NCBI GenBank assembly: GCA_044508215.1 | Contig: JBIQID010000152.1 | Coordinates: forward strand, 1-6,314 | Direction of reading: 5' to 3' | Origin: JAEZFI01 sp044508215 | GTDB taxonomy: Bacteria > Actinomycetota > Acidimicrobiia > Acidimicrobiales > Microtrichaceae | DNA: 6,314 nucleotides | In this document: piece after piece, positions 1-5,696 of the stretch | How positions within the stretch are numbered: position 1 is the stretch's first letter | How the letters are laid out: the number at the start of each line of letters is the position of its first letter | Notes under the pieces: generated by a model | What the model saw: only the letters and a program-made list of their open reading frames with translations | Told to the model about the DNA's origin: nothing | The model's database searches: none | Translations under genes and position numbers: made by a program

Positions 1-722
1 ACGACCCCCAGCGGGTCGCCGCCGAGGTGGCCGCGCTCGACCACTGCTCGGGCGGTCGGGTCGACCTGGGCGTGGGCCTCGGCTACCGGCACGCCGAGTA
101 CGACGGCCTGGGCCTCGAGATGAAGCGCCGGGGGCGGTTGATGGACGCCGGCCTCGACGTGGTCCTGGCCGAGCTCGGCACCGCGCCCACCGACCGCCCC
201 GCTCCGCGCATCTGGGTCGGCGGGATGGCGCAGAAGGCGATCGACCGGGCGGCCAGCCGCGGCCTGGGCCTCATGCTGCCGCCGACCCTCCGCCCCGACG
301 AGGTGAGGGAGGCCGTCTCGCGGGCCGAGGCCTCGGCGGCCGCGGCCGGACGGCAGCCCGGGCCGGTGGGGATCATGAAGGACGTGTGGGTGGACCACGA
401 CGCCGAGGCGGCACGCGAGTACTTCATCCCTCGCACCACCGCCCACTACCGCGAGTACGCAGGCGCATGGTGGGAGCTGAAGGGCCGTCCCGGCTTCGAG
501 GTGCCCGAGCTGCTCGACAAGCAGATGGCCCGATCAGCGGCGACCATGGTCGTCGGCACCCCGGACCACGTCACCGCCGAGCTGCTGGAGCTGCACCGTG
601 CCGGCGTCACCGTCTTCGGGCTGCAGATCCACAGCGACGTCACCCGTGACCGGTGGAAGGACACCGCCCGCATGATCGCCGACGAGGTCCTGCCCACCCT
701 GCGCGAGGAGGCCGGCCGATGA
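1..722 (+). CDS. LLM-class flavin-dependent oxidoreductase, 5' end outside window
   Basis: A luciferase-like (bacterial luciferase/F420 superfamily TIM barrel) oxidoreductase, probably cytosolic, using reduced FMN or F420 to oxidise a small organic substrate. The reading frame is open from the left edge (first complete codon at base 3, DPQRVAAEVAALD), so the gene starts upstream; a GTG at 27 is internal. Family hallmarks are the LDxxSGGR segment (visible residues 12-18) followed directly by the glycine-rich loop LGVGLGYR (22-29), then the PRIWVGG strand (68-74) and a C-terminal region with VVGTPDHV (183-190), the usual 'GTPeeV' segment before the last barrel helices. About 239 residues are visible; family members are typically around 300-340, so roughly 60-100 N-terminal residues are missing. 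The stop overlaps the ATG of the next gene (ATGA), so the two are probably co-translated. Family assignment is firm; substrate and cofactor (FMN or F420) cannot be told. Confidence 0.9.
   Translation, partial: DPQRVAAEVAALDHCSGGRVDLGVGLGYRHAEYDGLGLEMKRRGRLMDAGLDVVLAELGTAPTDRPAPRIWVGGMAQKAIDRAASRGLGLMLPPTLRPDEVREAVSRAEASAAAAGRQPGPVGIMKDVWVDHDAEAAREYFIPRTTAHYREYAGAWWELKGRPGFEVPELLDKQMARSAATMVVGTPDHVTAELLELHRAGVTVFGLQIHSDVTRDRWKDTARMIADEVLPTLREEAGR
705..711 (+). promoter_or_regulatory. Shine-Dalgarno GAGGAGG for the second flavin oxidoreductase
   Basis: GAGGAGG lies inside the last codons of the upstream oxidoreductase, 7 bases before the ATG at 719. It fixes that ATG as the start, rather than the longer open frame that begins at 653 inside the upstream gene. 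Confidence 0.7.
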
Positions 723-1579
723 GGCTCGGGCTGCACGTCACCGCCGACCGGCCGCTGGCCGCCCAGGCGGCCGCCGCCGAACGACACGGGTTCGACCTGC
801 TCTGGATCGACGACGACCGCGGCGCGGGATCGGCCTCCCTGGTGGCAGCCTCGTTCGTCGCAGGGATCGCACCGTCGATCCGGGTCGTCGCCGCGCTGCC
901 CACGGGGCCGCATCCCGTGACCATCGCCGAGGAGGCGGCCGTCGCCGACCTCACCCTCGGGGGACGGCTCACCGTGGCGCTCCGCCCGGGCGCGGGCGGC
1001 ACGCCGGAGCTCGACGAGACCGTCACCGTCCTGCGGGCTGCGTGGACCGCCCGACCGTTCCGCCACGAAGGTGAGCGGTGGAGGGTCCCGGCGAACCTGC
1101 CCGGCAACACCGGGTGGGTGGAGCACCGTCTCCGGGTGACCCCCACACCAGCGCAGGTCCAGCTCCCCATCTGGCTCGTGGGCGCGGAGGCGGCCGAGGT
1201 GGCCGCCGACCACGGCCTGCCCCTGGTGGCCGAACCCGCAGCGCTCGACGACACGGCAGGTGCGTGGCAGCTCATGGCCGACCGGCTGCGCCGGGTCGCT
1301 GACCACCTGCCGCGCCCGGCCCTGTGGGAGGTCGACGCGATCGACCGCAGCGACGTCGGCGAGCTGGCCGGGCGCCTGCTCGATGCGCGCGACCGATCGA
1401 ACGTCGACGTCGTGGTGCTGCGGCTCCCCGCCGGGCTCGACGACCAGAGCTGGGACGAGGCGCTCGCGACGATCGCTCACGAGGTGCGACCGCGGGTGCA
1501 GCTCGACGCGCTCCCACCGGGCACCGAGCAGTTCTGGACCGACCAGCGAACCCAACAGATCGACCGAGGAGACCGATGA
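719..1579 (+). CDS. LLM-class flavin-dependent oxidoreductase (short, divergent)
   Basis: A second luciferase-like monooxygenase-superfamily protein of 286 residues. It begins MRLGLHV, the usual first barrel strand, followed by AAAAERHGFDLLWIDDD (17-33), the helix and strand that carry the 'aE.~GFd.lw..D' pattern. HPVTIAEEAAVADLTLGGR (65-83) is the classic HP-(AEE)-A-LD-GGR block, and LPIWLVG (149-155) matches the PIWvGG strand. After GGR, where typical members have a glycine-rich loop such as LGVGLG, this protein has TVALRPGAGG (85-94), so the flavin-loop region is divergent. It is shorter than the neighbouring paralogue and ends in a polar tail with FWTDQRTQQIDRGDR. The ATG overlaps the previous stop by 4 bases and its stop overlaps the next ATG, giving a three-gene coupled unit. 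It may be an independent oxidoreductase or a partner subunit, as in LuxA/LuxB-like pairs; the sequence does not decide. Family assignment is confident, activity is not. Confidence 0.85.
   Translation: MRLGLHVTADRPLAAQAAAAERHGFDLLWIDDDRGAGSASLVAASFVAGIAPSIRVVAALPTGPHPVTIAEEAAVADLTLGGRLTVALRPGAGGTPELDETVTVLRAAWTARPFRHEGERWRVPANLPGNTGWVEHRLRVTPTPAQVQLPIWLVGAEAAEVAADHGLPLVAEPAALDDTAGAWQLMADRLRRVADHLPRPALWEVDAIDRSDVGELAGRLLDARDRSNVDVVVLRLPAGLDDQSWDEALATIAHEVRPRVQLDALPPGTEQFWTDQRTQQIDRGDR
1566..1571 (+). promoter_or_regulatory. Shine-Dalgarno GAGGAG for the NTF2-like gene
   Basis: GAGGAG sits 4 bases upstream of the ATG at 1576, inside the end of the preceding gene. It supports the short 130-residue product over the longer open frame from 1324, whose upstream part is Arg-rich shadow sequence. 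Confidence 0.65.
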
Positions 1580-1968
1580 TCGACCTCCCAGGCCCCGTGG
1601 CCGCCTACTTCCGTCACGTCAACGCAGAGGACTGGGAGCAGTTCCGCGAGATCTGGGTCGATGACGCCGAGCTGACCAGCGTGGGTGGAGGGCGTCCACG
1701 TCGTGGCGTCGACGACGTCATGGCGTACTACCCCGGCGCGCTCGCGGGTTGGGCCGAGCACGCCGACATCCCCGAGTCGTGCACCACCGAGGACGACGGC
1801 TCGATCACCGTCCGCCTCCGCTTCGAGGGCGTCCACCGCAGCGGCACCCACGTGGAGTTCGACGCGGTCGACGTGTTCCGCGTCGAGGGCGACCGGCTGA
1901 AGAGCGTCGACATCCGCTACGACGTCGACGAGGTGCGCGCCAAGCTCCCCCGGCCGAAGGCCGGCTGA
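1576..1968 (+). CDS. NTF2/SnoaL-like (nuclear transport factor 2 fold) family protein
   Basis: A 130-residue cone-shaped alpha+beta NTF2-like protein of the SnoaL/ketosteroid-isomerase type. The pattern is typical: an N-terminal helix with VAAYFRHVNAEDW (8-20), then FREIWVDDAEL (23-33) where the family has 'lfaddaey', a G-G-R/G-x-x-x-V-M-x-YY stretch (37-52), and paired C-terminal strands SITVRLRFEGVH (76-87), HVEFDAVDVFRVEGDRLKS (92-110) and VDIRYDVD (111-118). Length matches single-domain members (about 120-150). Members include isomerases, cyclases, hydrolases and non-catalytic ones, so a precise reaction cannot be given. Its ATG overlaps the stop of the flavin oxidoreductase, which suggests it acts on the same substrate. 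The gene is the last of its train and its stop lies 10 bases from the stop of the opposing train. Confidence 0.82.
   Translation: MIDLPGPVAAYFRHVNAEDWEQFREIWVDDAELTSVGGGRPRRGVDDVMAYYPGALAGWAEHADIPESCTTEDDGSITVRLRFEGVHRSGTHVEFDAVDVFRVEGDRLKSVDIRYDVDEVRAKLPRPKAG
1950..1964. terminator. Possible bidirectional terminator hairpin between convergent genes
   Basis: CCGGCC-GAA-GGCCGG is a perfect 6-bp stem with a 3-base loop, covering the last codons of the NTF2-like gene just before its stop. A second 8-base palindrome, CCGGCCGG, is at 1988-1995 inside the end of the opposing gene. The stem works on either strand and sits where both transcripts should end. There is no T-run on either side, so it is not a canonical intrinsic terminator, and GC-rich palindromes arise by chance in sequence of this composition. 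Confidence 0.25.
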
Positions 1969-1978
1969 CGACCTCGGT

Positions 1979-2494
1979 TCAGCGCCTCCGGCCGGTGAAC
2001 CCAGGCGTGATCCAGGCGTCCTCGCGTTCGAGCTGTCGAGCGAGGCACTCCCTGATCGCGGTCCGCACCGCGCGGTAGCGCTCGTCGGAGCCCAGCTCCG
2101 GCTCGGCCGACTGGAGCACCCGGAGCGCCCGGTCGAGGGCCCAACGCAGCTCCAGCACCTTCTCGCCCAGCTCGACCACGCCGGCAGGCGGGTGGTCGTC
2201 CGGGCCGTCTGCGTCGAGCGCTGCGTCCACCTGGCCCGGAAGGTCCGCCAGCGCCGGCGACGTCGACTGGGAGGCGAGGTCACGGATCTGCCCGAGGACC
2301 GCACGCAGGTCGCGCCGGTGCTCGTCGAGCGCCGGGCCCTCCAGGCGTATGCGCAGCGAGACGTGCTGCAGCAGGTTGCGGATGGTGTGGGCCACGCTGA
2401 TCGCGTACTCGTCGGTGAGGTCGGGGAGCACGAACGCCTCGAGGCTCCACCGGATGCTGTCGACCAGCTCGTCGGTGCGGGGGTGGACGCTCAC
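1979..2494 (-). CDS. Hypothetical helical protein downstream of the phosphotransferase-like gene
   Basis: A 171-residue protein I do not recognise. It starts at a GTG whose GTGA overlaps the stop of the phosphotransferase-like gene. A weak AGGGA lies 4 bases upstream; the longer open frame to 2851 is shadow sequence inside that gene. The protein looks soluble and mostly alpha-helical: a helix around TDELVDSIRWSLEAFVLP (7-24), then DEYAISVAHTIRNLLQHVSLRIRLEG (28-53), a DLRAVLGQIRDLA helix (62-74), a low-complexity linker rich in D, P and G (about 85-105), and a long charged helical part with ELGEKVLELRWALDRALRVLQ (108-128) and RAVRTAIRECLARQLERE (141-158). It has no signal peptide, transmembrane segment or metal motif. 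Heptad-like leucines in the second half would allow dimer or partner contacts. The 4-base overlap suggests it works with the phosphotransferase-like protein, perhaps as a subunit (inference). Confidence 0.75.
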   Translation of the reverse strand: MSVHPRTDELVDSIRWSLEAFVLPDLTDEYAISVAHTIRNLLQHVSLRIRLEGPALDEHRRDLRAVLGQIRDLASQSTSPALADLPGQVDAALDADGPDDHPPAGVVELGEKVLELRWALDRALRVLQSAEPELGSDERYRAVRTAIRECLARQLEREDAWITPGFTGRRR

Positions 2495-3546
2495 AGGATC
2501 CCTGCCGTTTCTGCCAGCTTGCGCCGGGCGAAGTACAACACCTCGGTCGACGCCCACCCACGACGGGCGAGCAGGTCGGTCCCGTTCGCGAGCGGGACCG
2601 CCGCGTTGTGCGTGTAGAGCAGCGTCTCGAACGCGTCGAACCGCTGGTAGTAGCGGACCCGCTCCATGTCGACCGTGATCCCGCTGATCTCCTCGTAGTA
2701 CGCGATCGCGTGCTCGAGGCTCCACACGAGGCGCCCGTCGGCGTCGTGCACCTTCGGCTTCAGCCGCTGGATGTGGGCGAAGTCGGAGGCCGGGTCGCCG
2801 AGGTACGCGAGCTCCCAGTCGGACATCGCGACGATGCGCCCGTCGCGCCACACCTCCTCACCGATCCCGTTCGTCCCCTTGAGGAGCGAGATGCGGGGCA
2901 CGTCGGTGGGGGCGGTCTCCCTCAGCACGTGCAGCGCCTCGGTGGCCTCGGGGAACGCCTCGATCTGGAACTCCGCCAACATCTCCTCGAGTCGGTCGAG
3001 CGCGGTGAGCGGCGCCGCTTCGGGGCTGGGTGGGACCGGCAGGATCTCCCCGAAGCCCAGCGCCTCCCAGTCGCAGGTGTGCACGAGCGCCAGCTTGCGC
3101 ATGTGCTCCTTCGAGCACTCGATCCGCAGCTGGTCGTACTGCGGGTCGGGGTCCATGAAGTTCGGGACCTCCCAGGACCCCTCCACCAGCTCGCGCAGGT
3201 AGTAGGGGCGGCCGTCGAGCGGTTCCTCGTCGAACCACAGGACCTCCGCCACGGGCACGTCGCTCGGCTGGAGCAGCCGGTAGACGTCGAACTCGAAGCG
3301 GAGGGTGGTGGGGATGTTGGCCCCGCCCGGGAGGTCCCGGCGCAGGGCGAGGCGCTGGGCGCCGCCGTCCCACTCGACGTCCACGAACCACGTCTCCCGC
3401 GAGACCCCGCGGGGGAACTTCGTGGCGTCCGCGATGCGGACCCCCGACCGTTCCGGCCACCGGGTGGCGATCCGATCACGCAGCTCGCGGGTGTCCAGCT
3501 CACCGTCCTCGGTTGCGCCGTCGACGCCTGCTGGGTTGGGGTTCAC
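2491..3546 (-). CDS. Phosphotransferase-family (APH/ACAD10-like) protein with altered catalytic loop
   Basis: A 351-residue protein with the aminoglycoside-phosphotransferase/ACAD10-type kinase fold. N-lobe features are GVSRETWFVDV (47-57, nucleotide-loop strand), LALRRDLPGG (66-75, the LvLRr.pPG strand of this family), an alpha-C-like FEFDVYRLL (84-92), VPVAEVLWFDEEP (97-109) and the hinge YYLRELVEG (115-123). The C-lobe has LALVHTCDWEALGF (152-165). The brace motif normally reads HGDxxxxN; here it is LLKGTNGIGEE (221-231), so the catalytic Asp is Thr225 and the Asn is Glu230. The following MSDWELAYLGDPASDFA (241-257) keeps the Mg-binding Asp (D243) and the WELAxLGDP signature. Relatives such as LvaA and ACAD10/11 phosphorylate hydroxyacyl-CoAs during acid breakdown, which fits the CoA ligase next door, but this protein may be a pseudokinase or use other chemistry. 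The GTG at 3546 is preceded by GGAGG; its stop overlaps the next gene's GTG. Confidence 0.87.
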   Translation of the reverse strand: MNPNPAGVDGATEDGELDTRELRDRIATRWPERSGVRIADATKFPRGVSRETWFVDVEWDGGAQRLALRRDLPGGANIPTTLRFEFDVYRLLQPSDVPVAEVLWFDEEPLDGRPYYLRELVEGSWEVPNFMDPDPQYDQLRIECSKEHMRKLALVHTCDWEALGFGEILPVPPSPEAAPLTALDRLEEMLAEFQIEAFPEATEALHVLRETAPTDVPRISLLKGTNGIGEEVWRDGRIVAMSDWELAYLGDPASDFAHIQRLKPKVHDADGRLVWSLEHAIAYYEEISGITVDMERVRYYQRFDAFETLLYTHNAAVPLANGTDLLARRGWASTEVLYFARRKLAETAGIL

Positions 3547-3556
3547 GTTCCTCAGT

Positions 3557-3561
3557 CCTCC
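3557..3561 (-). promoter_or_regulatory. Shine-Dalgarno GGAGG for the phosphotransferase-like gene
   Basis: GGAGG on the minus strand lies 10 bases upstream of the GTG at 3546, with a further GAGG nearer the start. It lies in the 37-base gap after the ligase stop. It supports 3546 over the longer frame that opens at 3651 and would overlap the ligase gene. Confidence 0.6.
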
Positions 3562-3583
3562 GTGTGCCGGGCAGCGCCCGACC

Positions 3584-5176
3584 TCAGCTCCTGGGCACCT
3601 CGATGCCCATCGCCTCGCGGTCCGCGGTGTCGTCGGTGACCCCCTGGTCACGCAGCACGTGCTTCTGGACCCGGTTCGTCGGCGTCTTCGGGAGCTCGTC
3701 CATGAACCTCACGTAGCGCGGCACGGCGAACCGGGGCATGCACTCGATGAAGTACCGGAACAGCTCCTCGGCGGTCACCTCGACGCCGTCGCGCCGGACG
3801 ATCGCCACCATGACCTCGTCGTCGGTGAGCTCCGACTTCACGGCGTAGGCAGCGCACTCGACCACCGCAGCGTGCCCGTTCACCGAGCGCTCGACCTCGA
3901 ACGACGAGATGTTCTCGCCACGACGCCGGAGCGAGTCCTTGATGCGGTCGATGAAGGTGATCCCGCCCTCCGGCGACATCACGCCGCGGTCACCGGTGTG
4001 GAACCAGAGGTTCCGCCACGCCTCGACCGTCGCCTGCGGGTTGCCCCAGTAGCCCTGGAAGATCGCGTTGGCGCGAGCCGGCCGCACGACGATCTCGCCG
4101 GGTGTCCCGGCCGGGACCGGCTGGTCCTCCTCGTCGTGGATCTCGATCTGGAGGTGGTCGAAGGGCTTGCCCATCGTCCCCTCGGGGCTGGGGCGCCCGG
4201 GGAGGGGCCCGGTGGCCGTCCCGATCTCGGTCATCCCGAACACCTCGACCAGCTCCACGCCGAACCGCTCGCGGAACATCTGCCGCAGGTGGGGCGGAGC
4301 GGCCGCACCACCGCCGATGCGCATCGGGTTGTCGAGGTCGTCCGGCTTGGGATCCTGCCCGGCGAGCAGCGTGATGACCGCGCCCATGTACATGAAGTTG
4401 GTGGCGCCCACCTCGCGGACGTCGTCCCAGAACCCGCTCGCGGTGAAGCGGCTGCGGAGCACCGTGGCGCCGCCGGCCCACATGTTGGCGGTGGTCGCCG
4501 CCGAGCGGGCCGTGACGTGGAACAACGGCAGCATCGAGTACGCCACGTCGTCCTCGGTGAGCTCCATCATGTCGACCCACACCTTGGCGGTCCACAGCGC
4601 GGAGCCGCCTGCGTGCATCACGCCCTTGGACGGACCGGTCGTCCCCGAGGTGTAGAGGATGTAGGCCAGGTCGCGCTCGGTGCGAGGCACCGGAGCGATC
4701 GGGTCGTGCGCCTCCAGCTCGGCGAGGCTGTGGAGGTCCACTCCGCCCGGCGCCGACGAGGACGGCTCGGAACCGACCACCACGACGTGGCGGAGGTCGG
4801 GCAGGTCCAGCGACGCCAACCGCTCGACCCAGCGATCCTCGACCACCAGGACCGAGGCGCCGGACTCCTTCAGGATGTGCTCGAGGAAGGTGCCCTTGTA
4901 GTCGGTGTTGACCGGCACCTCGACGCCGCCCGCCCAGGCGGTGCCGAACCAGCCGGCCACGTGGTCGATGGTCGGGTCGAGCATCGTCGCCACGCGGTCG
5001 CCCGGCTCGACGCCGAGGTCGATGAGGCCGGCCCCGATCCGCTGCGCACGGTCGCGGAGCGCGCCGTAGCTCAGGTCGCCGGCGTGGGAGACGAGCGCCA
5101 CCTTGTCGCCCAGCTTCTCCGCACGGTCGTCGAGGAACGACGACAGCACCCACTCCCCGTCGTACATGGATGTCAC
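3584..5176 (-). CDS. AMP-forming acyl-CoA synthetase/ligase (CaiC-like ANL superfamily)
   Basis: Activates a carboxylic acid with ATP to an acyl-adenylate, then to the CoA thioester; cytosolic. From the GTG at 5176 it has 530 residues, normal for the family. ANL motifs appear in order: A3 P-loop YTSGTTGPSKG (175-185), LPLFHVTA (216-223), the GGGAAAPPHL substrate/adenine segment (288-297), A5 VFGMTEIG (312-319), A7 FHTGDRG (392-398), A8 hinge DRIKDSLRRRGENIS (410-424) with FEVER following, and A10 LPKTPTNRVQKHVLR (495-509). In A10 the usual G-K is N-R, so the catalytic Lys position is Arg502, with Lys505 three residues on. The overall pattern (WFGTAWAGGVEVPVNTDYKG, 76-95; RRRGENISSFEVE) resembles carnitine/crotonobetaine-CoA ligase-like actinobacterial proteins; the true substrate is unknown. 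The start at 5176 has AAGGGGG 7 bases upstream; ATG 5167 (527 residues) is also possible, and GTG 5242 is less likely. Confidence 0.93.
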   Translation of the reverse strand: MTSMYDGEWVLSSFLDDRAEKLGDKVALVSHAGDLSYGALRDRAQRIGAGLIDLGVEPGDRVATMLDPTIDHVAGWFGTAWAGGVEVPVNTDYKGTFLEHILKESGASVLVVEDRWVERLASLDLPDLRHVVVVGSEPSSSAPGGVDLHSLAELEAHDPIAPVPRTERDLAYILYTSGTTGPSKGVMHAGGSALWTAKVWVDMMELTEDDVAYSMLPLFHVTARSAATTANMWAGGATVLRSRFTASGFWDDVREVGATNFMYMGAVITLLAGQDPKPDDLDNPMRIGGGAAAPPHLRQMFRERFGVELVEVFGMTEIGTATGPLPGRPSPEGTMGKPFDHLQIEIHDEEDQPVPAGTPGEIVVRPARANAIFQGYWGNPQATVEAWRNLWFHTGDRGVMSPEGGITFIDRIKDSLRRRGENISSFEVERSVNGHAAVVECAAYAVKSELTDDEVMVAIVRRDGVEVTAEELFRYFIECMPRFAVPRYVRFMDELPKTPTNRVQKHVLRDQGVTDDTADREAMGIEVPRS

Positions 5177-5178
5177 GA

Positions 5179-5232
5179 TCAGACCCCCTTCGGGCCACCC
5201 CGGAGGGCGGCGCTTCCGTTGTTCTTCGTCAT
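5179..5232 (-). promoter_or_regulatory. Possible 17-codon leader ORF with hairpin ahead of the ligase gene
   Basis: An ATG at 5232 overlaps the VOC gene stop (ATGA) and has GGAGG (5242-5246) 9 bases upstream. It opens a 17-residue frame, MTKNNGSAALRGGPKGV, that ends in TGA two bases before the ligase GTG. It is not in the ligase frame. Its first codons are A-rich, as at many real starts in GC-rich genomes. Inside it, minus-strand RNA can form GCCGCCC-UCCG-GGGUGGC (5194-5211), a 7-bp stem with one G-U pair, just upstream of the ligase AAGGGGG. It may couple or attenuate ligase translation, or be a chance frame. Confidence 0.3.
5184..5190 (-). promoter_or_regulatory. Shine-Dalgarno AAGGGGG for the ligase gene
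   Basis: AAGGGGG on the minus strand lies 7 bases upstream of the GTG at 5176, and is the basis for choosing that start over ATG 5167. Its G-run could partly pair with the CCC just upstream (CCC-GAA-GGG). Confidence 0.5.
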
Positions 5233-5696
5233 CGATAGTCACCTCCGGCCATCCACCGCTCGAACGCCGGGCGGCTGCGCCGGTCGACGAGCTCCAGGTA
5301 GCCGATCCCCGGCACCGAGTGGTACGCGAACCACGCCCGACGGCCCTCACGGCCCTCGGCCCACGCCACCGCTGCGAACCCTTCGGACTCCAGCCGCCGG
5401 CTCTCCGCGTCCACGTCGTCGCACCAGACGCCCAGGTGGTGGACCGCATCGGAGGCGGTCCACACCGTGCCGGGCACCGCTTCGATCAGCTCGACGTAGG
5501 TCGGCCCCTGGCGGGTGTAGGTGATGCGCACCGGCGTCGAGGTGCAGCCGCGCTCGTCGCACAGCGCGACGGTCAGCTCCTGCACCGAGGCCCACTCCGA
5601 GCCCATGGCCAGGCTGTGGGCCGCCATGGCGCCCTCGAGGTCGTCGACCACGACGCCCACGTGGTACGGCGCGTCGGTGAGCGTCACGTCATCCAC
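5229..5696 (-). CDS. VOC family (glyoxalase/bleomycin-resistance fold) protein
   Basis: A 155-residue vicinal-oxygen-chelate protein with two beta-alpha-beta-beta-beta modules. Module one starts YHVGVVVDDLEGAM (11-24) and ends PTYVELIEAVPG (65-76); module two starts VHHLGVWCDDVDAE (85-98) and ends IGYLELVD (131-138). The expected metal ligands are present at their usual places: His12, Glu69, His86 or His87, and Glu135, the H-E-H-E pattern of methylmalonyl-CoA epimerase/glyoxalase-type enzymes. Possible reactions are epimerisation, isomerisation or ring-cleaving oxygenation; nothing here chooses. The GTG at 5696 is preferred because GGGAGG ends 8 bases upstream; GTG 5705 (158 residues) overlaps that site, and GTG 5687 is also in frame. 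The start overlaps the end of the TIM-barrel gene by 8 bases and the stop forms ATGA with a small downstream frame, so translation is probably coupled on both sides. Confidence 0.88.
   Translation of the reverse strand: MDDVTLTDAPYHVGVVVDDLEGAMAAHSLAMGSEWASVQELTVALCDERGCTSTPVRITYTRQGPTYVELIEAVPGTVWTASDAVHHLGVWCDDVDAESRRLESEGFAAVAWAEGREGRRAWFAYHSVPGIGYLELVDRRSRPAFERWMAGGDYR

Noticed and set aside
27..722. GTG at 27 as the true start of the first oxidoreductase
   Set aside because: The frame is open upstream to the window edge and the residues before it (DPQRVAAEV) match the family; starting at 27 would also remove the first barrel strands.
446..1555. A 369-codon minus-strand frame opposite the flavin-oxidoreductase genes
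   Set aside because: It has no family motifs and an Arg/Gly/His-rich composition, and lies wholly opposite well-supported genes; it is a composition shadow.
2495..2851. Longer N-terminus for the 171-residue helical protein, up to 2851
   Set aside because: The extra 119 residues are Arg-rich shadow of the phosphotransferase-like gene; the GTG at 2494 forms a typical GTGA coupling.
2854..2886. A frameshift or sequencing error as the cause of the missing HGD motif
   Set aside because: Family-like sequence continues in the same frame before and after the loop, with no sign of a compensated shift; the replacement residues look ordered. It remains checkable from reads.
2608..3639. A 343-codon + strand frame opposite the phosphotransferase-like gene
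   Set aside because: Composition is typical of an antisense shadow and it has no domain; the minus-strand reading is clearly the protein-like one.
3305..5524. A 739-codon open frame on the + strand, antisense to the ligase and phosphotransferase genes
   Set aside because: Its product is a His/Arg/Val/Asp-rich string with no recognisable domain, and it mirrors genes with clear motifs. Long antisense frames are expected in very GC-rich coding sequence.
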